NCBI RefSeq assembly: GCF_020423045.1 | Contig: NZ_CP081943.1 | Location: 2,232,001 to 2,296,000 of the forward strand | Length of the DNA: 64,000 nucleotides | Source of the DNA: Pseudomonas sp. MM213 | Lineage (GTDB): Bacteria; Pseudomonadota; Gammaproteobacteria; Pseudomonadales; Pseudomonadaceae | Direction: 5' to 3' | Part shown: positions 58,132 through 64,000 of the stretch, in pieces | Layout of the letters: the number at the start of each line of letters is the position of its first letter | Numbering within the stretch: the stretch's first letter is position 1 | Program-made: the position numbers and the translations under genes | The notes under the pieces: generated by a model | Databases searched by the model: none | The model's input: only the letters and a program-made list of their open reading frames with translations | Told to the model about the DNA's origin: nothing

Positions 58132-59301
58132 ATGAATCCTGACATTCCTCTTCAACTTCTGGGCGGCATCACGGCGCGCGAATTCCTGCGTGACTACTGG
58201 CAGAAAAAACCCCTGCTGATCCGTCAGGCGATCCCTGATTTCGAAAGCCCGATCGACGCCGACGAACTGGCTGGCCTGGCGCTGGAAGAAGAAGTTGAAT
58301 CGCGCCTGATCATCGAGCACGGCGAGCGTCCTTGGGAATTGCGCCGCGGCCCGTTCGCCGAAGACGAATTCAGCAAGCTGCCGGAAACCGAATGGACCCT
58401 GCTGGTGCAAGCGGTTGACCAGTTCGTGCCAGAAGTCAGCGAACTGCTGGAGCAGTTCCGCTTCCTGCCGAGCTGGCGCATCGACGACGTGATGATCAGC
58501 TTTGCCGCGCCGGGTGGCAGCGTCGGTCCGCACTTCGACAACTACGACGTGTTCCTGCTGCAAGGCCACGGCAAGCGCAACTGGAAAATCGGCCAGATGT
58601 GCAACTCCGACAGCCCGCTGCTGCAACACGCGGACCTGCGCATCCTGGCTGATTTCGAAGCCACCGATGAGTGGGTCCTGGAACCGGGCGACATGCTCTA
58701 CCTGCCGCCACGCCTGGCCCACTGCGGCGTGGCCGTCGATAACTGCCTGACCTACTCCGTAGGTTTCCGCGCACCGAGCGCCGCTGAAGTGCTGACCCAC
58801 TTCACCGACTTCCTCAGCCAGTTCCTGACTGACGAAGAGCGTTACACCGACGCCGATGCCCTGCCGGCAGTTGATCCGCATCAGATCCAGCACGACGCCC
58901 TCGATCGCCTGAAAGCCCTTCTGGCTGAGCACATGAGCGACGAACGCCTGCTGCTGACCTGGTTCGGCCAGTTCATGACTGAACCGCGCTACCCGGAACT
59001 GGTGGTCGGCCCTGAAGAAATCGAAGAAGACGACCTGCTTGCCAGCCTGGAGCAAGGCGCCGTACTGATCCGCAACCCGAGCGCCCGCATGGCCTGGTCC
59101 GAAGTCGATGACGACCTGCTGCTGTTCGCCAGCGGTCAGAGCCGTTATCTGCCGGGCAAACTGCGCGATCTGCTGAAGTTGATCTGTGCCGCCGATGCGC
59201 TGCACATCGACAACCTCGGCGAATGGCTGAGCGACGAAGACGGTCGCGGCTTGATTTGCGAACTGATCAAGCAAGGAAGCCTGGGGTTTGCCGATGAATA
59301 A
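58132..59301 (+). CDS. roxA: Ribosomal protein L16 arginine hydroxylase (JmjC-type ribosomal oxygenase)
   Basis: A 389-aa cupin/JmjC 2-oxoglutarate and iron-dependent oxygenase of the YcfD/RoxA family, which hydroxylates an arginine of ribosomal protein L16. The iron triad is in GPHFDNYDVFLLQ (His and Asp) and PRLAHCGVAVDN (His). The C-terminal dimerisation and winged-helix parts follow. Start at MNPDIPLQLLGG, 40 bp after the purB terminator. It overlaps the next gene by 8 bp. Confidence 0.9.
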   Translation: MNPDIPLQLLGGITAREFLRDYWQKKPLLIRQAIPDFESPIDADELAGLALEEEVESRLIIEHGERPWELRRGPFAEDEFSKLPETEWTLLVQAVDQFVPEVSELLEQFRFLPSWRIDDVMISFAAPGGSVGPHFDNYDVFLLQGHGKRNWKIGQMCNSDSPLLQHADLRILADFEATDEWVLEPGDMLYLPPRLAHCGVAVDNCLTYSVGFRAPSAAEVLTHFTDFLSQFLTDEERYTDADALPAVDPHQIQHDALDRLKALLAEHMSDERLLLTWFGQFMTEPRYPELVVGPEEIEEDDLLASLEQGAVLIRNPSARMAWSEVDDDLLLFASGQSRYLPGKLRDLLKLICAADALHIDNLGEWLSDEDGRGLICELIKQGSLGFADE

Positions 59302-59719
59302 AATTCACGTACGTGTCGCAGACTGGCAAAAGGATAACGCCGAGATCCGGCGCATTCGTGAGACGGTGTTCATCGCCGAGCAATCCGTTCCGCCCGAGCT
59401 GGAATGGGATGCAGATGACGCGACAGCAGTGCATTTCCTGGCCTTCGAAGGTGACTTTCCGATTGGCACCGCACGCTTGCTGCCCGACGGGCATGTTGGC
59501 CGGGTTTCGGTGCTGAAAGACTGGCGCGGTTTGAAGGTTGGCGATGCGCTGATGCAAGCGGTGATCGGTGAAGCCGAGAAGCGCGGGCTGAAGCAGCAGA
59601 TGCTGAGCGCGCAGGTGCAGGCGACGGCGTTCTATGAGCGCCTGGGCTTCAGCCTGGTCAGTGAGGAGTTCCTGGAAGCCGGGATTCCGCATGTGGACAT
59701 GGTGCGGCACTCGGCTTAA
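59294..59719 (+). CDS. GNAT family N-acetyltransferase, ElaA-like
   Basis: A 141-aa GNAT protein, MNKIHVRVADWQKDNAEIRR onward, with IRETVFIAEQSVPPELEWD, the acetyl-CoA motif GRVSVLKDWRGLKVGDALMQ and ATAFYERLGFSLVSEEFLEA. The VFxxEQxVPxxxEWD pattern is shared by the YjcF/ElaA-type acetyltransferases of unknown substrate. It starts inside the end of roxA (8-bp overlap), so both are made from one message; a role in modifying ribosome-related molecules is possible but unproven. Confidence 0.88.
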   Translation: MNKIHVRVADWQKDNAEIRRIRETVFIAEQSVPPELEWDADDATAVHFLAFEGDFPIGTARLLPDGHVGRVSVLKDWRGLKVGDALMQAVIGEAEKRGLKQQMLSAQVQATAFYERLGFSLVSEEFLEAGIPHVDMVRHSA

Positions 59720-59732
59720 AACCGTGGCGCGG

Positions 59733-59802
59733 CCTTCGCGAGCAAGCTTCGCTCCTACAGGTACAGCGTGATCCCTTGTAGGAGCGAGGCTTGCCCGCGA
59801 AG
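59733..59802. repeat. Divergent REP pair, GCGAAG class
   Basis: CCTTCGCGAGCAAGCTTCGC (minus orientation) is followed 17 bp after its CTAC end by GTAGGAGCGAGGCTTGCCCG (plus). The units point outward and belong to two subtypes. Confidence 0.85.
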
Positions 59803-59820
59803 AGGCCCGAAAGCACCCCA

Positions 59821-59859
59821 CAAAACGCCCCGCCATCTTCGGATGCCGGGGCGTTTTGC
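59821..59859. terminator. Long GC-rich terminator hairpin
   Basis: CAAAACGCCCCG pairs with CGGGGCGTTTTG, and CATC pairs with GATG around a TTCG loop (one bulged region). A TTCG tetraloop and flanking A/T runs make it usable from both sides; it closes the roxA operon. Confidence 0.85.
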
Positions 59860-59915
59860 TGTCTACGATTCAACTTGCCCCACGCCGGGCCGACAAACTG
59901 GCAAACTCAAGACCT

Positions 59916-60013
59916 GTAGGAGCGAGCCTGGTCGCGATGGTCGTGAGAGCGCCGCGGGATATCAGGCTTCCAGCGTCATCGTTGACGACCATCGCCAGCA
60001 AGCTGGCTCCTAC
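59916..60013. repeat. Hybrid REPIN before the secretin-domain gene
   Basis: The left arm is GTAGGAGCGAGCCTGGTCGCGATGG and the right arm CCATCGCCAGCAAGCTGGCTCCTAC. The two arms belong to different REP classes, sharing only the outer GTAGGAGC and the inner GATGGTCGT. Confidence 0.85.
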
Positions 60014-60043
60014 GCACAAACTTCAAGGCCGGAGATAACGGAT

Positions 60044-60805
60044 ATGTCCCTACGCACCCTGCTCACCACGCTGCTGCTGACCTGCAGTTTTTCGGTCATG
60101 GCAGCCACCGAGATCGTGCCGTTGAACTACCACACCAGCGCCGACATGCTGCCGATGGCGCAGGACTTTATCGGCAAGGACGGCCAGGTCAGCGCCTATG
60201 GCAACCAACTGATCGTCAATGCCGATCAACGCAAGATCGACGAACTTAAAGCGCTTATCGCCCAACTCGACACTCAGCCCAAGCGCCTGCTGATCACCGT
60301 CGACACCAACGAAAACAACTTCCAGGGCGATCAGGGTTACTCGGTGAACGGCGCCAAACCCAGCCAGACCCGAATCATCAATCGCAGCACCGAAAGCCGT
60401 GACGGCGGCATTCAGCAAGTCCAGGCCAGCGAAGGCACACCGGCGCTGATCCAGGTCGGCCAGAGCGTGCCACTGACCAGCACGCAGATCGATTCGTATG
60501 GCGATCCCCGCAGCCAGACCGAATACCGCAACGTCACCCAGGGTTTCTATGTCACCGCCAGCATCACCGGCGACATCGTTCACCTGTCGATCAGTACCAA
60601 CCGTGACCGCATGAGCCAGGAACGTCCCGATGTAGTGAACGTGCAAAGCACCGACACAACCGTCACCGGCCGCCTCGGCGAATGGATCACCCTCGCTGGC
60701 GTGAATCACCAGACTCAGGCCGACAAACAGGGCATGACCCGCAGCTACTCGACTCAGGGCCGGGATGACATGACCCTGCGGGTGAAAGTCGATACTTTGG
60801 ACTAA
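60044..60805 (+). CDS. Exported protein with a secretin short (NolW-like) domain
   Basis: A 253-aa protein. Signal peptide MSLRTLLTTLLLTCSFSVMA, cleaved before ATEIV. Residues 22-85 (EIVPLNYHTSADMLPMAQDF to IDELKALIAQLDTQPKRLLI) have the pattern of the N-domains of type II/IV secretins. The rest has strands such as PALIQVGQSVPLTSTQIDSY and LGEWITLAGVNHQTQA but lacks the full pore-forming C-domain. It may be a stand-alone secretin-like domain in the periplasm. GGAG lies 9 nt before the ATG. Confidence 0.75.
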   Translation: MSLRTLLTTLLLTCSFSVMAATEIVPLNYHTSADMLPMAQDFIGKDGQVSAYGNQLIVNADQRKIDELKALIAQLDTQPKRLLITVDTNENNFQGDQGYSVNGAKPSQTRIINRSTESRDGGIQQVQASEGTPALIQVGQSVPLTSTQIDSYGDPRSQTEYRNVTQGFYVTASITGDIVHLSISTNRDRMSQERPDVVNVQSTDTTVTGRLGEWITLAGVNHQTQADKQGMTRSYSTQGRDDMTLRVKVDTLD

Positions 60806-61280
60806 ACCACCAAAAACTGACTGATTAGTCGTATTAGACCAAAGATGTAGTGCCATAAAAAAAGCACTACAAAACGTTTGACGAGCCAAAAAAGCGAAGG
60901 CATGATGGCCTCGCTCCCGCTAATCAGGGGCCCTGGCAAGGGCCTTCGAGGCGATGCTCGCACCTACCCCGCGAGCCGTTTCGTGTCTGTACCGCCCACA
61001 AGGTGTGTTTGACGAGGTTGCCGACTGGAACGAAGTTGTCCCGAGGGACGGAAGCGTATTTAGGTAACCCGGCATCACACTGAAGTTCGTATAAAGGCCC
61101 ACGACGCCCGAATGCGCTCGCCAGTCCGCCCTTACCTGCTCACTTCCCCTCGAGCCCATCGTTCATCCCGTCGCCAACCCCGCCGAATTCGACTTGACCG
61201 CCTAAGCTTCTGGTCTGCGAGCGCATGAATTTTCCACCGCAGAACAACTTTCCGTAAAAGACGCGACGAGGTTTATCTCC
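60806..61280. other. aceA upstream region, no gene seen
   Basis: About 475 bp. The minus strand has a 79-codon frame at 60920-61159 with no ribosome site or family features, judged chance. The last 100 bp before aceA should hold its promoter; no clear -10/-35 pair is obvious, fitting a regulated gene. A GAGG lies 12 nt before the aceA start. Confidence 0.4.
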
Positions 61281-62606
61281 ATGGCACTGACACGCGAACA
61301 GCAAATTGCAGCCCTCGAAAAAGACTGGGCTGAAAACCCACGCTGGAAAGGCGTGACACGCGCTTACTCCGCTGCTGACGTCGTCCGCCTGCGTGGCTCG
61401 GTTCAACCTGAGCACACCTTTGCAAAACTCGGCGCCGAGAAGCTCTGGAACCTGGTCACCCAGGGCGCCAAGCCGTCCTTCCGTCCTGAGAAAGATTTCG
61501 TCAACTGCATGGGCGCCCTGACCGGCGGCCAGGCTGTACAACAAGTCAAAGCCGGTATCCAGGCGATCTACCTGTCGGGCTGGCAGGTTGCTGCGGACAA
61601 CAACTCCGCCGAATCGATGTACCCGGACCAGTCGCTGTACCCGGTGGACTCGGTTCCAACCGTGGTCAAGCGCATCAACAACTCGTTCCGTCGTGCCGAC
61701 CAGATCCAGTGGAAAGCCGGCAAGGGCCCGGGCGACGAAGGTTACATCGACTACTTCGCACCAATCGTGGCTGACGCCGAAGCCGGTTTCGGCGGCGTAC
61801 TGAACGCCTACGAGCTGATGAAGAGCATGATCGAAGCAGGCGCCGCCGGCGTTCACTTCGAAGACCAACTGGCGTCCGTGAAAAAATGCGGCCACATGGG
61901 CGGCAAGGTACTGGTTCCTACCCAGGAAGCCGTACAGAAGCTGACCGCTGCCCGTCTGGCGGCTGACGTTGCCGGTACTCCGACCATCATCCTGGCACGT
62001 ACCGACGCTAACGCGGCTGACCTGCTGACTTCCGACTGCGACCCGTACGACCAGCCATTCGTGACTGGCGAACGTACCCAGGAAGGCTTCTACAAAGTGC
62101 GCGCTGGCCTGGACCAGGCAATCGCTCGCGGCCTGGCTTACGCTCCGTACGCCGACCTGATCTGGTGCGAAACCGCCAAGCCGGACCTGGACGAAGCCCG
62201 TCGCTTCGCTGAAGCGATCAAGAAGGAATACCCGGACCAACTGCTGTCGTACAACTGCTCGCCTTCCTTCAACTGGAAGAAAAACCTGGACGACGCGACC
62301 ATCGCCAAGTTCCAGCGCGAACTGTCCGCCATGGGTTACAAGCACCAGTTCATCACCCTGGCCGGCATTCACAACATGTGGCACAGCATGTTCAACCTGG
62401 CGCACGACTACGCCCGCAACGACATGACTGCCTACGTGAAGCTGCAAGAGCAGGAATTCGCCGACGCCGCCAAGGGTTACACCTTCGTGGCTCACCAGCA
62501 GGAAGTGGGCACCGGCTACTTCGACGACATGACCACCGTGATCCAGGGCGGCTCTTCGTCGGTTACCGCACTGACCGGTTCGACTGAAGAAGAACAGTTC
62601 CACTGA
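61281..62606 (+). CDS. aceA: Isocitrate lyase
   Basis: A 441-aa enzyme of the glyoxylate shunt, splitting isocitrate to succinate and glyoxylate. The catalytic loop [18 protein letters not shown] carries the cysteine, and [15 protein letters not shown] and [10 protein letters not shown] are further signatures. The length matches the E. coli-type enzyme. It competes for isocitrate with the two dehydrogenases encoded 7-11 kb to the left. Confidence 0.96.
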   Translation: MALTREQQIAALEKDWAENPRWKGVTRAYSAADVVRLRGSVQPEHTFAKLGAEKLWNLVTQGAKPSFRPEKDFVNCMGALTGGQAVQQVKAGIQAIYLSGWQVAADNNSAESMYPDQSLYPVDSVPTVVKRINNSFRRADQIQWKAGKGPGDEGYIDYFAPIVADAEAGFGGVLNAYELMKSMIEAGAAGVHFEDQLASVKKCGHMGGKVLVPTQEAVQKLTAARLAADVAGTPTIILARTDANAADLLTSDCDPYDQPFVTGERTQEGFYKVRAGLDQAIARGLAYAPYADLIWCETAKPDLDEARRFAEAIKKEYPDQLLSYNCSPSFNWKKNLDDATIAKFQRELSAMGYKHQFITLAGIHNMWHSMFNLAHDYARNDMTAYVKLQEQEFADAAKGYTFVAHQQEVGTGYFDDMTTVIQGGSSSVTALTGSTEEEQFH

Positions 62607-62673
62607 TCTGCTTCGCCTGAACGAACGGCCGTTGCGGACCGAATAAAAAGCTAACCGCAACGCCGCACATCTG

Positions 62674-62705
62674 ACGCCCCGACTGGTTCGGGGCGTTTTT
62701 TTTGC
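62674..62705 (+). terminator. aceA terminator
   Basis: ACGCCCCGA and TCGGGGCGT pair around CTGGT, followed by eight T. It lies 67 bp after the stop. Confidence 0.93.
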
Positions 62706-62732
62706 GTTCATTTTTTACACGATACGGCCCCT

Positions 62733-62836
62733 GTAGGAGCGAGCGGTGCGGCGATCCGACTTGCCCGCGAAGAATGCGCCGCCGTGCTTCTGGCATACCG
62801 CGTCATCGTTCTTCGCGGGCAAGCCTCGCTCCTACA
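62733..62836. repeat. REPIN of the CTTGCCCGCGAAG class
   Basis: The left arm is GTAGGAGCGAGCGGTGCGGC followed by GATCCGACTTGCCCGCGAAG; the right arm is CTTCGCGGGCAAGCCTCGCT with CCTACAG. The left arm carries a 17-bp insertion (GGTGCGGCGATCCGACT). Confidence 0.85.
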
Positions 62837-63113
62837 GAGGGTGGGGACGGTGGTGATTCAGGAAAAATCCTTGATCCAGCGCAGTTTCACGATCAGAAAA
62901 ACAGGGTAAAACGGTGCCGCCCGCTACTTGCAGTAACGCGCATATAAGACAACTTTCCACCCACCTACCCGTTAAACAGTTTGAAAACCGCTTCAAACAA
63001 TATTGATTATCATTTAGCTCAAACTATGTTCGTTACATTCCCTACAAAACATAATTGATGAAAAGCCTGCTAATGCCCGCAACGCATGGGCTGCGGGACT
63101 TTGGAGGTGCGCT

Positions 63114-63131
63114 ATGTCCTTATTCCTATAA
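63114..63131 (+). CDS. Putative five-residue leader peptide MSLFL
   Basis: ATG TCC TTA TTC CTA TAA, with GGAGG at 63103-63107, 6 nt upstream, a stronger ribosome site than that of nuoA. Just before it, CCCGCA and TGCGGG (63076-63097) form a hairpin. Two of the four codons after ATG are rare leucine codons (TTA, CTA) for a GC-rich Pseudomonas. Its stop lies in the next hairpin. Confidence 0.35.
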   Translation: MSLFL

Positions 63132-63153
63132 ATAATTTCGCTATAGGAATTTT
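63123..63153 (+). terminator. Terminator-like hairpin in the nuoA leader
   Basis: TTCCTATA and TATAGGAA are perfect 8-bp arms around an 11-nt loop, followed directly by TTTTAC. The stem is AT-rich and weak. It overlaps the last codons of the mini-ORF, the geometry of a ribosome-controlled attenuator, about 115 nt before nuoA. Confidence 0.4.
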
Positions 63154-63267
63154 ACTTGCACGGTGTTGTGCCATAAAATCAGCGGGATTGATTGCTGCGA
63201 CATATCGTCACTGCTTTGTTTCTTTTTCAAGCTCAGAGACCTTTGCTCTCTGTTAAGGATTACCAGC

Positions 63268-63681
63268 ATGCCCGAAGCGACAGGACTCATGGCCCACAAC
63301 TGGGGCTTTGCCATTTTCCTTCTGGGCGTCGTCGGCCTTTGCGCCTTCATGCTCGGCGTCTCCAGCCTCCTCGGGTCAAAAGCCTGGGGCCGCAGCAAAA
63401 ACGAACCGTTCGAGTCCGGCATGCTACCTACAGGTGGCGCCCGCTTACGGCTCTCAGCCAAATTCTATCTGGTCGCGATGCTCTTCGTGATCTTCGATAT
63501 CGAAGCCCTTTTTCTCTTTGCCTGGTCTGTGTCCGTCCGCGAAAGCGGCTGGACCGGATTCGTCGAAGCTCTCGTTTTCATAGCAATTCTGTTGGCAGGC
63601 CTTGTCTACCTATTCCGAGTGGGCGCCCTTGACTGGGCTCCGGAAGCTCGTCGTAAGCGGCAAGCGAAGCTGAAACAATGA
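63268..63681 (+). CDS. nuoA: NADH-quinone oxidoreductase subunit A
   Basis: A 137-aa membrane subunit of respiratory complex I. Three helices: [40 protein letters not shown] (with the conserved FDIE loop region) and [29 protein letters not shown], the conserved loop near the quinone channel, is intact. Start at [17 protein letters not shown] 9 nt upstream. First gene of the nuo operon. Confidence 0.95.
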   Translation: MPEATGLMAHNWGFAIFLLGVVGLCAFMLGVSSLLGSKAWGRSKNEPFESGMLPTGGARLRLSAKFYLVAMLFVIFDIEALFLFAWSVSVRESGWTGFVEALVFIAILLAGLVYLFRVGALDWAPEARRKRQAKLKQ

Positions 63682-63691
63682 GGCTTTGGCA

Positions 63692-64000
63692 ATGCAATAC
63701 AATCTCACCAGGATCGACCCCGATGCTCCTAACGAGCAGTATCCGATTGGCGAACGGGAAACCGTTTCCGATCCGTTAGAAGATCAAGTCCACAAAAACA
63801 TCTTCATGGGCAAGCTCGAAGACGTGCTTAACGGCACGATCAACTGGGGGCGCAAGAACTCCCTGTGGCCGTATAACTTCGGCCTTTCGTGCTGCTACGT
63901 GGAAATGACCACCGCCTTCACGGCGCCCCACGACATCGCGCGCTTTGGCGCGGAGGTTATCCGGGCATCGCCGCGTCAGGCGGATTTCATGGTTATCGCC
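63692..64000 (+). CDS. nuoB: NADH-quinone oxidoreductase subunit B (5' part, cut by window end)
   Basis: The first 103 codons of nuo[21 protein letters not shown] onward, through [15 protein letters not shown], which has the paired cysteines of the N2 4Fe-4S cluster, to [13 protein letters not shown], where the window ends. The frame is open with no defects. It starts 10 bp after nuoA. Confidence 0.95.
   Translation, partial: MQYNLTRIDPDAPNEQYPIGERETVSDPLEDQVHKNIFMGKLEDVLNGTINWGRKNSLWPYNFGLSCCYVEMTTAFTAPHDIARFGAEVIRASPRQADFMVIA

Larger units (their letters stand above)
62837..63267 (+). promoter_or_regulatory. nuo operon promoter and leader
   Basis: About 430 bp, AT-rich between 62980 and 63060, consistent with the main nuo promoter lying there. 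Two hairpins and a five-codon reading frame follow (described separately). No longer gene is credible; 60-100-codon frames here are shadows of nuoA or lack ribosome sites. Confidence 0.5.

Noticed and set aside
62990..63020. Fur box upstream of nuoA (TTGATTATCATTTAG)
   Set aside because: Only one half-site resembles the consensus; the other half does not match well enough to call.

Overview
The window is a piece of a Pseudomonas chromosome, most likely from the P. fluorescens group. The right two thirds follow the gene order known from the P. aeruginosa PA2605-PA2638 region (tusDCBE, cysG, serS, crcB, rarA, lolA, ftsK, trxB, aat, bpt, infA, clpA, clpS, cspD, icd, idh, nudJ, mnmA, hflD, purB, roxA, aceA, nuoA, nuoB). 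The intergenic spaces are packed with REP/REPIN palindromes of the GTAGGAGC type that are typical of fluorescent pseudomonads.

Left part (1 to about 30 kb) is accessory. It holds a class V aminotransferase; a TetR regulator divergent from a DJ-1/PfpI protein with a perfect 25-bp palindrome between them; a quinone oxidoreductase/LysR pair; the C-terminal scar of a cytochrome bd-type oxidase subunit II gene with a small membrane ORF; a four-gene ABC exporter operon (membrane fusion protein, ATPase, two FtsX/MacB-like permeases); and a MerR regulator flanked by an alpha/beta hydrolase and an acetoacetate-decarboxylase-like secreted protein, both with a 19-bp-spaced MerR-type promoter. It continues with a TPR protein, a 940-aa adenylation-carrier-acyltransferase-3 fusion, a VanX-like dipeptidase fused to an L,D-transpeptidase domain, a sterol-desaturase/NTF2/GNAT operon, a tandem array of six REPINs with 107-bp period, then ggt, ogt, nudK, a hemerythrin-like protein and several small genes.

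Core part (30 to 64 kb): the sulfur relay tusDCBE for tRNA 2-thiolation is encoded here and its downstream enzyme MnmA lies 24 kb further on. Siroheme synthase and SerRS, fluoride channel, RarA, LolA and FtsK form a minus-strand run. All four proteins of the bacterial N-degron pathway (Aat, Bpt, ClpS, ClpA) lie within about 7 kb. That block is split by an intact IS481-type insertion sequence with a 7-bp target duplication, which landed inside one of two inverted copies of a long intergenic repeat. Two isocitrate dehydrogenases (icd and monomeric idh) are divergent, and isocitrate lyase lies about 7 kb beyond idh, so the isocitrate branch point is concentrated here. The window ends inside nuoB; the nuoA leader contains a five-codon mini-ORF overlapping a terminator-like hairpin.

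All product names rest on reading the translations and motifs; no database search was run. Start codons were chosen by Shine-Dalgarno spacing, overlap with the preceding gene and family N-termini, and several differ from the longest open frame.
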